Of a stretch of DNA of 64,000 bases, positions 22,016 to 33,055 are shown in pieces. The DNA comes from Rebecca billardiae RCC1528. Its lineage: Eukaryota > Haptophyta. The stretch is from assembly GCA_965240325.2 (NCBI GenBank), contig OZ251226.1:3410001-3474000 (forward strand). Direction: 5' to 3'. The notes beneath the pieces are model-generated. The model was not told where the DNA came from. It was given only the letters and a program-made list of their open reading frames with translations, and ran no database searches. Within the stretch, counting starts at the first letter, position 1; every line of letters starts with the position of its first letter. Position numbers and translations under genes: made by a program.

Positions 22016-24201
22016 ATGGGCGGCACGTGCCTTGTGCTCGCCGTCGCCGCGGCGACGGCCGCGGCGGTGCAGGGCGGCGCGGCGGCGGGCGCGGCGCGCG
22101 CGGGCGCCCCGACGGTGGTCGTCATCGGCGGCGGGCACGCCGGCACCGAGGCCGTCGCGGCCGCCGCTCGCTGCGGCGCGCGCGCGCTGCTGGTGACGCA
22201 GCGGCTGGACACGATCGGCGAGATGTCGTGCAACCCGAGCATCGGCGGGATCGGCAAGGGGCACCTGGTGCGCGAGGTGGACGCGCTGGACGGGCTGATG
22301 GGCCGCCTCATCGACCAGGCCGGCATCCACTTCCGCATGCTCAACGAGCGCAAGGGGCCGGCGGTGCGCGGGCCGCGCGCGCAGGCGGACCGTGACATCT
22401 ACCGCGAGGCGACGCAGGCGGCGCTCGCGGCGTACGACGGCGTCGAGCTGGTCGAGGGGTCGGTGGACGAGATCCTCTTCGACGAGCTCGCGCGCGGCCC
22501 CGCGCCCGTCGTGCGCGGCGTGCGCCTCGCCGACGGCGCCGAGCTGCGCGCGGACGCGGTCGTGCTCACGGCCGGCACCTTTCTGCGCGGCGTCGTGCAC
22601 GTGGGCTCAGACTCGCAGCCGGCGGGGCGGTACGTGTGCTCGGAGGCGCGCGAGGTGGAGCCGCCGGCGGGCGCGCTGGCGGAGTCGCTCGCGCGGCTCC
22701 ACCTGCCCCTCGCCCGGCTCAAGACGGGCACGCCCCCGCGGCTCGACGGCCGCACGATCGAGTGGGGCGCGCTCGAGCCGCAGCCGTCCGCCGCGCCGCC
22801 GGAGCCGTTTTCGTTTGTGGCGCGCGCGCGCGGCGAGCCGGTGGCGCTGGTGGACTCGCTGGTCGAGTGCTACCGCACGGCGACGAACGCGCGGACGCAC
22901 GAGATCGTCCGCGCGCACGCGCACGAGCTCCCGCGGTACGAGGGCCCCGGCCCGCGCTACTGCCCCTCGCTCGCCGCCAAGGTGGAGCGCTTTGCAGCGC
23001 GGCAGAGCCACGGCGTGTGGCTCGAGCCTGAGGGGCTGCGCAGCCACCTCGTCTACCCGAACGGCCTCTCGTCCGCGTTCCCGGAGGACGTGCAGGAGCG
23101 CGTGATCCGCTCGATCGCCGGTGCGCGCGCGCGCGCGCGCGCGCGCCGCGCGCCCAGCCGCCCCGGCGCCCCGGGTTGCGCTGCGCCGCCCCGCGCATCA
23201 CGCGCGCCGCGCCCGAGCGCGCTTGCGCTTGCGCTTGCGCTTGCGCAGGGCTGGAGCGCGCGGAGATTGTGCGCCCAGCGTACGACGTCGAGTACGACTA
23301 TGTCGACCCGCGCGCCGTGCGGCACTCGCTGGGCGCGCGCGCCGCGGCCGGGCTGTACCTCGCCGGGCAGGTGCTCGGCACGACGGGGTACGAGGAGGCC
23401 GCCGCGCTCGGCCTGCTCGCGGGTGCCAACGCCGCGCTCTGTGCGCTCGGACGGCCTCCGCTCGTCCTCTCGCGCGCGGACGGGTACGCGGGCGTGCTCG
23501 TGGACGACCTGGTGGGCGCGGGCACGTCCGAGCCGTACCGCATGTTCACCTCGCGCGCGGAGTACCGGCTCGCGCTGCGCGCGGACAACGCCGACCTCCG
23601 CCTCACCGAGCTGGGCGCGGCCGCGGGCGTCGTGGTCGACGCAGAGCGACTCGAGCTCGCGCGGCGCAAGGCGCGCGGCGCGGCCGAGGCGGGCGCCGCG
23701 CTCGCGCGCACGCGGCTGCCCGCGGCGGCGTGGGCGGCGGCGGGCGTGGGGCTCAAGCCTGACGGCGCCCCGCGCACCGGCGCGGAGGTGCTCGCCATGC
23801 CCGACTCGACGCTCGAGCGCGTCGAGGCTGTGCTCGTGCAGCAGGGCGCGCTGCCCGCGCACGGCATCGAGCCGCTCGCGCGCGAGGAGGTTGCGATCTC
23901 GGGCAAGTATGCAAACTACCTGCAGAGGCAGAGGGACGAGGTGGAGCGGTGGCGCGCGCACGAGGGCACGCCTATCCCGGCCGACCTCGACTACGCCGCC
24001 CTCCCCTCGCTCTCCGCCGAGGAGGTCGAGAAGCTCAGCGCCGAGCGGCCGCCCACGATCGGCGCCGCGGGGCGCATCGCCGGCGTCACGCCCAACTCGG
24101 TCACGTACCTGCTCGCACACCTGCGCACGAGGGGGCGGCGCTCGGCGCGCGCGCCCGGTGGCGCGGCGCTCGAGCGGCCACGCGCCTCGCCGCCGCCCTG
24201 A
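22016..24201 (+). CDS. MTO1: tRNA uridine 5-carboxymethylaminomethyl modification enzyme (MnmG/GidA/MTO1)
   Basis: Predicted exons 22016-23120 and 23249-24201, 685 aa. The junction restores [20 protein letters not shown], a typical GidA segment. MnmG works with MnmE in bacteria, mitochondria and plastids to install the carboxymethylaminomethyl-type group at wobble U34, using FAD, NADH and a methylene-folate. Visible motifs are the FAD-binding [12 protein letters not shown] (about 35-46), [20 protein letters not shown] (about 73-92) and [13 protein letters not shown]. Further on are [13 protein letters not shown] and, in exon 2, [20 protein letters not shown] and [14 protein letters not shown]. 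Length fits the family plus a short hydrophobic/Ala-rich leader, which suggests organelle import; mitochondrion versus plastid cannot be decided. The 128-bp intron ends in repeated cttgcg units before its acceptor. Confidence 0.93.
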
Positions 24202-24732
24202 CGGCGCCGGGGCTGCGCCATGCCGAAGTGATGCCGTCGATCCGCCGTGCGCACTGACGAGGCCCGCCCGCCGCCTCGGCGCCACGCGGCCCAGCGGTAC
24301 CTTACCCGTTACCGGCGGTGCCGGTCGCGTAACAGTACGTGTACGAGTTCGTGACATCGGACGATGCGCACGACGAATAATCATATACTACGACCAGGCA
24401 CTGTATATATATATATATGCATGTATAGTCCGACTGCTGTGCCGGCCAGTCACTGTCAGGCAGGCCGCAGTGCGTCCCGGGGACGGTCCGGGCTGGCAGC
24501 TACCCGAGGCCTGGCAGGGCCGGGCGGCCGGCGGCGCCGACTCGCGGACTACCGTCACGTCGTGCCGAGAGGCATCGTCACTGACCCCGGTCAGCAGCAC
24601 GGCCCGTGATGCGCCTGTCAGTGCTCCGCGCCGGCAGCCATCGTCCGAGCTGCCCAGCCGACGGGGCCGAGCAGCGAAGCCCCACAGGTGCTCGCTGTCG
24701 CTCCGGCGCGCCTGAGCCACAGAGTGGCGCCC
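24202..24732. other. Intergenic region between convergent genes
   Basis: MnmG and the glutaredoxin gene converge here. A (TA)n run at about 24402-24418 is the only obvious structure. No gene is seen. Confidence 0.55.
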
Positions 24733-25224
24733 TCACTCCTCGACCACCGCCACGCCCGCCTCCTTGAGGGCGGCGCTGAGCTCGCCGCTCTGGTACATCT
24801 CGAGCAGCGTGTCCGACCCGCCCTGAAACTCGCCACCGATGTAGACCTGCGGGATCGTGGGCCAGCTCGAGTACTTCTTGATGCCTTCGCGCAGCTCGGG
24901 GTCAGCGAGCACGTTGTAGCTCTTGATGTCCTGCACGCCCTCGGCGCGGAGGATCTGCACGACGCGCCCGCTGAAGCCGCACTGCGGCATGTCGGGTACG
25001 CCCTTCATGAACACGACGAGAGGCGCCTCCTCGACGTACCCGCGGATACGCTGCTCCACGTCCCCGGCCGACTCGGTCGGCGGTGGCTTGCGCTGCGGCT
25101 TGAAGTCGTCGTGCGAGTCGTCCGCCGCGAGCCAGCGGCGCGCGTGCACGTTTGCGAGCGGCGCGGCCGAGGCGACGCGCGGGCCAAGGCGCGAGGCCGC
25201 ATGCACAGCGCGCGCGAGCAGCAT
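24733..25224 (-). CDS. GRX5: Monothiol glutaredoxin, CGFS type (Grx5-like)
   Basis: 163 aa from the ATG at 25224. The frame is open further upstream, but the chosen Met begins an Arg/Ala-rich amphipathic leader ([20 protein letters not shown]) typical of mitochondrial import. The glutaredoxin domain spans about residues 55-160. It carries [18 protein letters not shown] with the CGFS active site at 82-85, then [19 protein letters not shown], the glutathione-binding TIPQ and GGSD elements. Single-domain CGFS glutaredoxins bind a [2Fe-2S] cluster with glutathione and pass it on in mitochondrial iron-sulphur assembly. All diagnostic residues are present and the length fits the family. No intron is required. 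Confidence 0.94.
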   Translation of the reverse strand: MLLARAVHAASRLGPRVASAAPLANVHARRWLAADDSHDDFKPQRKPPPTESAGDVEQRIRGYVEEAPLVVFMKGVPDMPQCGFSGRVVQILRAEGVQDIKSYNVLADPELREGIKKYSSWPTIPQVYIGGEFQGGSDTLLEMYQSGELSAALKEAGVAVVEE

Positions 25225-27720
25225 GCTGGTACCAGAAGCCTGCTGGGACGGTCGCGTGCACGGAGCAGGCGCACGGTTGCGGTCGCGAAGTGGCGGTGTG
25301 CACTGCCCGCGCCGCGGCACTGACCCAGCTCGGCGCGCACGGTGCCGTGTCCGGATTGAGTTGAGTTGATCAAGAGTGGAGACCCACACTCCCACAGCGA
25401 TGGCGACCGTGCGGCCCCGCTTTGCACACCTGGCTTGTGCTCCTTCAAGGGGTAGAACTTGTCGATCGGCGCGTGCGCACTTGAACCCGAGCAGGAGGTC
25501 ATGATCGCGACCGCCGTGAGCTGGGCGCCCGCAGCGTACCGCGCCAGGCATAGATAGCCGAATCGCAGAGGCGCATCCAGCCGGCCACTTCCTGCGGGAC
25601 GTGTGCTCGCATGTGGCGCGGCACGTACCGAGTCGACGGTAATGGTGAATACAATCGGGCGAGCTGCTGGCGAGCAATGAGAGGAGCGGCGTCGCCGACT
25701 CCGTCTGGTGACTCCACCTCGCTGCGTCATGGGCTCAACAAGCCTCACGTGACCGCCCCTGCCGCGACCTTAGGGCAGCTGGACATGCATGAAGTGTGTG
25801 TGGCAGCTGCGCACCCAGGCCCCCACGGACATCCAGTCAGCAGCCTGAATCGGGTATGGTACGCACTCTAAAGCGTACCTCGCAGCCATCTGAAGGGCAG
25901 GGCGCTCTTCTCACAGCTGCCGAGCAGGTGCCTGTTGTCATGTTGTGAGGTCACTCCCTCGATTAGTCCCCGCTCATCTGCGAGCATCTTTCAAGCTGCA
26001 CCAATACGGCCGCAGCGTCAAAGCAGTTCAACGCCTGACCACATGGGCTCGATGCGAGCGCTCGCCGCAGACAACAGTGCCTATCAGTACCTGGTACGCA
26101 GATAACTGCGCGCTGATTCAGGTAAGCTCGTATCATACGTACGAGTGACTCTGATGAACTGATTGTAACGAGTGACGTAGCATACGTACTGTATTGCTGC
26201 TGAACAGCCGCACCCTCCACAGCACTGTGCCGTGTGCGCACATGAGTGGTGCAGGTGGTCACTGATGCAAGAATGACGAGTTCACTCGGCATTTTTGCCG
26301 CTATATGGCCACTACTGCCTCTATACAGTAGCGCAGTTATAGTCGTACTCCATTGTAGTAGCCCTCTGTCGTCAACACTCAACAGCGCCAGCGGGCGGCT
26401 GCACTCGTACTCAGTGTCCCACACTCCCTGTTCAAGGCCGCCCAAGCACTTCGTCCAGCCGGCGCCGAGCGCAGGCCGCAGCGGCGGCTAGAGGGTGCCA
26501 ACTCACGTCCAGGGGGACCTGCTGCCTACTTCAGCTTGGTGGTACTGTCGTCATCAGTGTTTTTGTTCGATGATGGTGCCAACCCTGACTCTACAGCTAT
26601 GGACTGATGGTGGCGGAGCAGCCCCCTCAGCTGCCTCTTCGGTAGCAGCTGTCTCGACGATCGACGTGCAACTGCAAGTTTTAAAGGTGCTGGCGAGTGC
26701 GGACAGACTGGCAGCCCTGAGTGAGGAGCCCCACAGTAGGGCACCGCCTGTACGAGGGCGGGATTGTGATGCACTCATCAGTCATCTAGTCGTGGCCCGA
26801 CGCCGACCGGCAGCGACGATGTGTGAACTCGGTGACTTGCCTGCGCTGGCCCGGACAAGCGTCAAGACATGCTGAGTAACTAGTACCGGTGCGGCTGACC
26901 TTCATCGACAGTCGACAGCGAGCACTCGCTGCGTAGGGCGAGCAGACTGCGGAAGAGTGTACCTCTGAAAGGCCACCCAGATGGCAGCAGAGCGGCACGC
27001 CGTGCGCGTTCCAGCCTGACATCGCCGCAACGTCATCATTTTGAGGCCGAGGTTGGGGCCGCCGGGCCGCCGGTTCGGGACTGCTTGGTTGAAAGTGGTG
27101 CGGACCCAGAAGAACGCGGCATCTTTCAGAAACTTCTGTCGGCGAGGCAACAGCCTGAAAAAACCCCACTGCAGATGGCTCAATCTCCTCCGGACCCACT
27201 GTCTTTACCGCGGTAATTGATATCTCCTCATATCTCGAGCGTTATGAGGGTGAAGGCTCGCGGCGCGTTGGCCCAGAATCTTCGTTTGGTGCACCTATTG
27301 TCACTCACTGATTGAAAAGGGATTGATATTGGTACGCCATTTTTGAGCCCGACGTATGGCAGTCGGCTAGGGAATCAAGGTCATGCAATCCATACTGAGG
27401 CATACTGAGGCACTGATTGAAACCGAGCTTAACCTCAAACATTTTATATGACTTGATACGGCACAATGGCGCAGCTGGGTACACCTGAATAGGTGCGACA
27501 CGTAAAACCAGCGGTTGGCTAACCATAGTTTACGATTCGCCCGGGAGAATCGCATGGTTCGCCTTGATCTCCCCACACTCGAACTCCTTTGATACATACA
27601 CGCGGCGGCATCTGGTCGCGGGGCGAGTTTGCAGGCACAACTCCGGACGATGCTCCTCAGCTACTCACCCCGCCCGTGGACTCCGCGTCTCGACCGTGAC
27701 ACCGGCTGAACGGCGTCGCG
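25225..27720. other. Intergenic region, no gene recognised
   Basis: About 2.5 kb of lower-GC DNA. Short open frames are present on both strands, but none has recognisable domains or the strong third-position GC of neighbouring genes. A 93-residue minus-strand frame at 26902-27183 is the most protein-like, but I cannot assign it. The right end should contain the homeobox gene promoter. Confidence 0.5.
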
Positions 27721-28794
27721 ATGGACGAGCCCGACGACGAGGACGACGGAGCGTCCAGTCTGCGTGCGCGATGGCAGCCTTCACTCGAAGAGATGATCAC
27801 GCTCGAGGCGGTTTTCACCGAGTGCAACACGCCCTCGCGCGTCACGATCGGCGTGCTCGCCAACACGTTTGAGGTGCCCGCACACAAAGTGTACGTGTGG
27901 TTCCAGAACCGGCGGCGGCGCGTGCGCAAGTCGAAAGGGGCGACGGCATTAGCGAAGACGACGCTTCATGGCGAGAGCGCCTCGGCGCTGCATCAGCGCA
28001 TCGTCCAATCCCATGCCGACCTCTCGCGGTCGACAGCCCAGCGGCTCGCTGACCGACTGTGCGCTCCGCCCGCACCCGCGCACACCGCGGCGGGAGGGGC
28101 TGTGGGTGCGTGGACTCCGCCCGCCGTGTGGCGGAATGCGCCAAGTGACCCGTCCGCCCAGGCGGCGCTGCATGGAGCGACTGCCCTCGCGCTCTCGGGG
28201 CCCCGCGCACACCCACAACCACCATGCGCCATCCAGCCGCTGCCGAGTTTCGCGCACGGCGTGCTGTCACCGCCACTACCCGCGCAGGTGACGGCGGGAT
28301 TGTACGTGGGTGCGCAGGCGCCCGCGTACGTGCAGCTACATGCGCGTCTTGGTCCACCCGCACATGGGATGCCGCATGGAGCGGCTGCCCATCTGGGGCT
28401 TCTCCGCGGCGCACAGCAGCCACACCACCCACCACTGCAAGCGGCGCACGCCGCCATTGACCCGTTCGCGCTGCCGAGTATCGCGCACCAATGGCGCTTA
28501 CCTGACGTGCCGGCACTTGCGCAGGGGGCGCCGGGGTCGCAGGTGAGCCCGTGGACGCCGCTCGCTCCACAAGCGCAGCTCCACGCCGACGCGCTCGCGC
28601 AGCAGCTCGGCACGGCCGGCGCGGCAGCGCAGATGATGATGCAGGGACCCGCACCGCTGCCGCAGGAGGCCAGCGCCGCCGACCGAATGCAGGCATTGGA
28701 ACAGATCGACCGTATGGTGTCACTCTTGCACGCGGAAACGCAACGAAGTCGACCCGAGGAGAACCCGCAGTTCCCGTGGCGACGACTCCCATGA
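27721..28794 (+). CDS. Homeodomain protein
   Basis: 357 aa, single exon, from an ATG followed by an acidic N terminus (MDEPDDEDDG). The homeodomain lies right at the N terminus (about residues 14-72). Helix 1 is RARWQPSLEEMITLEAVF and the recognition helix is VYVWFQNRRRRVRK, including the invariant W60-F61-x-N63-x-R65. Spacing fits a typical 60-residue homeodomain rather than a TALE type, since I see no three-residue loop insertion. The remaining 280 residues are Pro/Ala/His/Gln-rich and presumably disordered, ending with a short helical stretch (ADRMQALEQIDRMVSLLHAE). It is likely a sequence-specific nuclear transcription factor. Its moderate GC content resembles the zinc-finger gene at 10 kb rather than the housekeeping genes. 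Confidence 0.87.
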   Translation: MDEPDDEDDGASSLRARWQPSLEEMITLEAVFTECNTPSRVTIGVLANTFEVPAHKVYVWFQNRRRRVRKSKGATALAKTTLHGESASALHQRIVQSHADLSRSTAQRLADRLCAPPAPAHTAAGGAVGAWTPPAVWRNAPSDPSAQAALHGATALALSGPRAHPQPPCAIQPLPSFAHGVLSPPLPAQVTAGLYVGAQAPAYVQLHARLGPPAHGMPHGAAAHLGLLRGAQQPHHPPLQAAHAAIDPFALPSIAHQWRLPDVPALAQGAPGSQVSPWTPLAPQAQLHADALAQQLGTAGAAAQMMMQGPAPLPQEASAADRMQALEQIDRMVSLLHAETQRSRPEENPQFPWRRLP

Positions 28795-29058
28795 CGCGGC
28801 GACGACGACATCATCGGACTGTCGTACTAGTATTTCGCGACCAGATGATTCCGTTGCGGGCAAACGCGGCAACATGGCGGCCACTGGCCCTGTGACGCTA
28901 GATTGTGTCAGAAAAGATCGCGCCTGGTAGCCACCGTGGTTCGCCGCCTCGATACGAGACGATATATGGTATTCACCGAGCTCAGTCATTACTACAGGCG
29001 CGCGGCAATCGCGGGCAATTAAAGAAGTCAGAGACAATCATCAGAGATCTCACGGCTA

Positions 29059-29536
29059 GTCTCGGTTTCTTAGCCGTTCGGTAGCCCGACCGCCTACGGA
29101 GTCTCAGTTTCTTAGCTAGGTCCGCCCGCCGCGCAGGCGCGGGGGGCGCAGCGGGGCTGAGCCGGCCCCGCTCGGAGTCTTTAGGCCCGGCCGGCGAGGC
29201 CGAAGAAAATAAAATTATTGGGCCTGATGACATTTTGGAGCAAATTGCTGGCGGCACTCGGTGATGTTGCATGGATGCTGCGCGCACTGGCCAGGAGTCA
29301 GTCATCAGGAGAAGTCGGGAATCCTTGGCCTGTACTCGTAGTCGGGCCGCGCGCCGCCGGTCCCAAGGGCACTGCGCCTCGGCGGACCACTCGTCACTCC
29401 GCGACCGCGGACATAGACATATAGTCCCGGTTTCTTAGTGAGTGACTATGCGTATATCTAGCCTGCTAGCGAACCAGCCAATCGCTAGTCTCAGTTTCTA
29501 GGCCAGATCCGCAGATAGCAAGCCCCAGTTTCTTCA
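29059..29536 (+). repeat. Five interspersed copies of a CTCAGTTTCTTAG-like motif
   Basis: Copies lie at about 29059, 29101, 29423, 29486 and 29521, all on the same strand, with variants such as tctcggtttcttag, tctcagtttcttag and tcccggtttcttag. Some are followed by ccagatcc- or taggtcc-like bases. Function is unknown. Confidence 0.6.
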
Positions 29537-29789
29537 CGTGACAGCTCCTTATTGCCCGCGATTGCCTGCTCGGTATACTCATCATAGTCGTATATATATA
29601 TATGCATATGTCGTACATACAGTTCTGTTACACTCAACTCACGTGGACCCCCTAACAAGGGGCGCGGACCTACGGCCCGCCATATGGGGGTAGTGACTAG
29701 CTATGGGGGGGGCGGGGTATTGTGAGCGAAGCGATTTTCATTTCGTCGATGATCGATCTTTGCGACTTGCGCGGCGAGTATTTTCTTTA

Positions 29790-29846
<57 letters not shown>
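29790..29846 (+). repeat. (TTA)n microsatellite
   Basis: About nineteen uninterrupted att units, an unusual pure A/T tract in this GC-rich window. Confidence 0.95.
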
Positions 29847-29848
<2 letters not shown>

Positions 29849-29945
29849 TGCTTTTCGTTTATATTATATTATTATTCCTTTTTCGTTTATTATTCTTTTT
29901 GCGGTTTATTCAGTTGCCGCGGGCAGTACGACAGCGGGCGTCCGA

Positions 29946-29983
29946 ATCTCGCCTGCCTGAGCTGTGTGCGTCTCTTATTCTTT
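29946..29983 (-). repeat. Dispersed repeat motif, single arm
   Basis: The segment atctcgcctgcctgagctgt through tctcttattctt matches one arm of the 21764-21848 hairpin, here in minus orientation. It is followed by AT-rich sequence. Confidence 0.85.
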
Positions 29984-30367
29984 AAAATATTAATAATAAG
30001 AAATTCTTACTCTTAGATTCTGAACTCGGTGTCGGAGAGTACCGTCGGAGTCGGAGGGCGGACCTACGGCCCGCCATATGATATGTATATAGAATGGCGG
30101 GCACGACCTGGAGGCTAGAGTCCAAGATCTCGTCGTCGTCACCGCCAGCTCCTCCGCCTCCGCCTCCTATTCCTAGTTACTGCTACGCGCCCGACGCCCC
30201 GAGGCCCGACGGCACGTCGCCGCGAAGACGACAGCCGTGCGCGCAGGAAATTGAGGAAATAGGACTACGGCGCAGCGCAGGATGGCGTTGGCTCGGGTGC
30301 GCCCCGTCCGCCCGCCGCGTCAGTCCTGCTCCTGCTCCTTCAGTCCGGCTCTTTCGGTCCGGCTCCT

Positions 30368-32856
30368 TCAGTCCTGCTTCTTCATGTACTCGTCGAGGGT
30401 GAAGCGGCCGCCGCCGTGCTCCTGCAGCAGCAGCAGACCGCCCGCCACCGCAGCGTTGGTCACGAAGTGCTCGCGCATGTGCGCGAGCACGCGCAGCTCC
30501 TGCCGCCAGTTGGCGACGCGCACGAGCGAGCCCGAGGACTGCCAGAACGTCCACACGAGCGCAGACTCGAGCAGCAGCGTGCACGCGAGCACCTGCACGG
30601 CGCGCGGGAGGCGGAGCGCGCGGCCGGATGGCGGTGAGCACGCGCGTGAGCGCGTGCTGGCCGGAGCGCGGCGCGGCCGTGTGGCGCCGTGCTGCCGCGC
30701 TGCGCGCTGGCACGGTGCTGCGGGGTGGTGCGGCGCGCGGCCCCCACCTTGCACACGCCGCGCGTGCGGAAGCCGAGGATGAAGGGCAGCACGAAGACCA
30801 GCTCGATCACCTTGGGCCAGAGCGTGTCGTGCGCGTCGCCGTGCACGTACGGCGTGCGGCCGGAGAGGATGCGCCCGACCTCCTGCACGCCCACGTACAT
30901 GAAGAGGCACGCGACGAGCAGCTGCAAAGCGGCGGGGGCGCGCGCGGCGGCGCGCGGCGGCGCCGCTCAGCGGGGCGGCGGGCGCGGCGGGCGCGCGCCC
31001 CGCGCCGAGCCGTGCCGCGGCCGCGGCGGCGCGCGCGCCTCGCGGTCGCTGTCTCGCGCGCGCGCGCGTCTCGCGCGCGCACCCTCGCGAGCAGCAGCAG
31101 CAGCGAGAGCGCCGCCGAGTCGGCCGCGCGCGCCCCGTCGGGCATGAGCACCCCGGAGAGCGCGCGCGCCTTGTTCCGCTCGGTGCGCGGCTCCGGCGCG
31201 CTCGCGATCATGAGGAGCGTGCAGCCGAGCATGGAGAGCTTCTTGATCATCAGCTCGTTCACGTAAAAGACGCGCGCGTGCAGCCAGACGATGGCGATGC
31301 GGTAGCCGACGTGCAGCACGTCCTTGACGACGTCCACGCCGAGCGCCACGCCGCACGCGCGCGTCTGCGTGCCGAGCACCAGCCCCGTCACCACGGCGGG
31401 CAGGCAGAGCTGCAGCGCGTCGAAGAGGTCGGAGATGCTCCACGCGGCCGCGTGCGCGGGCGCGTACGGACTCGCCTCCCAGCCCACCTCCTCCACGTAC
31501 GCCACGGCCTCGTTGGTGTAGTACATGCCCACCAGCGCGCGCGCGATCACGTCGACGCCCGGCCCGCCCAGCCGCACGTACGCCACGCCCACGCGCTGCA
31601 GCGCGTCGGCCAGCCTGCGCGCGAACGGCGGCAGCGGCCAGCTGGAGCCGAGCGAGGGCGGCGAGAAGGCGACGCGCGAGCCCGCCTTGCCCGAGGCGCG
31701 CTCGCGCCGCGCGGAGAGCACGATCAGCACGAGCGTGAAGCTGAGCGGCAGCGTGCGGAACAGCAGCGAGTGCGTCAGGCCCGCGGAGGAGGCGGCGGAG
31801 CGCGCGCGCGCGGCGCGCGCGGCCGCGCGCGCGGCCGCGGCGGCGCGCGCGGCGCTCGGCGCCTCGGCCGCCTCCTCCGCGGCGCTGCCCGCGTCCTCGT
31901 CCTGCAGGTCGTCCTCCTCCGCCTCCTCCTCGGCCTCGTCGTCGCCCGCGCCGGCACGCGCGCCCTCCTCCTCCACCGCCACGCGCCGCCGCCCCTCCCT
32001 CCGCCGCTGCCGGTCCTCCTCCCGCCGCTGCTGCCGCTCCGCGCGCCGCCTCGCGCGCCCGTCCGCATACGTGTCCCCGCCGATGCCGCCGTCGTACAGC
32101 TCGGGCTCGGGCTCGTCCGCGTCCGCGTCGGGGGGCGGCGTGGGCTCGGACGCGGGTGCCTCCGCCGCAGCCGACGACGACGACGACGACTCGTCGTCGC
32201 GCGCGCGCTCGGCGCCATCGGCGCTGCCGGCCGCGGCGGCCGCGGCGGCCGCGGCGGCCGCGGCGCTCTCGCCGCCGCTCTCGCCGCCGCCCGCGGCGCG
32301 CGAGGGGCGCGGCACGCCCGGGATCTCGCGCGGCGGCGGGGTCTCGCGCGGCGGCGCGTCGTCGGCGGGCTTGGCGCGCAGCGCCTCGGGCACCGCGTCC
32401 CCCGTGATCCTCGCCGCGCACGACGCGTTGCACGCCGTCGACATGAAGAGCGTGTTCTTCTCACACTCGCCGAGCTGCGCCCAGTTCTGGCACGCCGTGG
32501 ACGTGTCGACGAGGTTGCGGGTGCACTGCGCGCGGCACGAGGCGAGCATGAACTTGGCGTTCTTCAGGCACTCGCCCTGCAGCGCCCACGCCTCGCACTG
32601 CCGCGCGTGCTGCAGCTCGGGCGACTCGTCCGCCTGCGCGCGAGCAGCGCGGCGGCGGCGCGAGCGGCGCACGCGCGCGCGCGCGAGCGCGTGAGCAGCC
32701 CGCGGCGGCGCGCGGAGCAAGCGCGCGGCGGCGGGCGGCGCGCATGCACTGCCGCGCGCGCGCGCGCACCGCGAGCAGGCGCGCGAGCGCCACGAGCACG
32801 ATGGGCGCAGCCGCGCGGGTGCGCTGCGCCATGCCCGTGCGTTGAGGGCGACGCAT
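30368..32856 (-). CDS. SURF4/Erv29-like cargo receptor with N-terminal ShKT-like modules
   Basis: Predicted exons on the minus strand are 32856-32770, 32633-31083, 30921-30748 and 30592-30368, giving 678 aa; every junction is phase 0. Exon 1 encodes a signal-peptide-like leader (MAQRTRAAAPIVLVALARLL; the start could be 32832). Two Cys modules follow (CEAWALQGECLKNAKFM and CQNWAQLGECEKNTLFM), each with four ShKT-type cysteines. A long acidic, Arg-rich and Ala-rich linker follows. The C-terminal half has hydrophobic segments matching SURF4: ARVFYVNELMIKKLSMLGCT, LLVACLFMYVGVQEVGR, LVFVLPFILGFRTRGVCK, then VAGGLLLLQEHGG. It ends KKQD, a KKXX ER-retrieval signal. SURF4 proteins export soluble cargo from ER to Golgi. 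The ShKT modules would sit in the lumen and may contact cargo. Confidence 0.8.
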
Positions 32857-33055
32857 CCGCGCTGCTGATGCTCACTGGTGAGCAAGCGCTGTGCCACCGC
32901 TCCCGACGGGCTGGCCACTGACGAAGCCGGACTGCTGCTCCGCCAGTGGCAGCAAAAGCGTCGATCCACCCGCCGCCGTTTCATTTGTGCGCACAAATCC
33001 GCAGCACTGGCGATGGCGGCGGCCTGCCTCCGCGCAGCGCAGTGAAGGCCCCCGG
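32857..33055. promoter_or_regulatory. Putative bidirectional promoter (SURF4-like / unknown protein)
   Basis: The two divergent start codons are only 199 bp apart, so promoter elements are probably shared. I recognise no specific motif. Confidence 0.4.

Larger units (their letters stand above)
29663..30080. repeat. 23-bp direct repeats flanking a 372-bp segment
   Basis: The 23-bp unit begins gcggacctacggcccgcc and ends atatg. It occurs exactly at 29663-29685 and 30058-30080. The enclosed segment holds the (TTA)n tract and a dispersed-repeat arm. It may be the footprint of a composite insertion or a recombination product. Confidence 0.75.
28795..30367. other. Repeat-containing intergenic region
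   Basis: No gene is recognised. It contains five spaced copies of a CTCAGTTTCTTAG-like motif (29059-29536), two copies of a 23-bp direct repeat (29663 and 30058), a (TTA)n microsatellite and a copy of the dispersed hairpin arm (29946-29983). Confidence 0.65.

Noticed and set aside
26902-27183. A 93-residue minus-strand frame with mixed composition
   Set aside because: No family is recognised and there are no flanking coding signals. It is too short to support as a gene.
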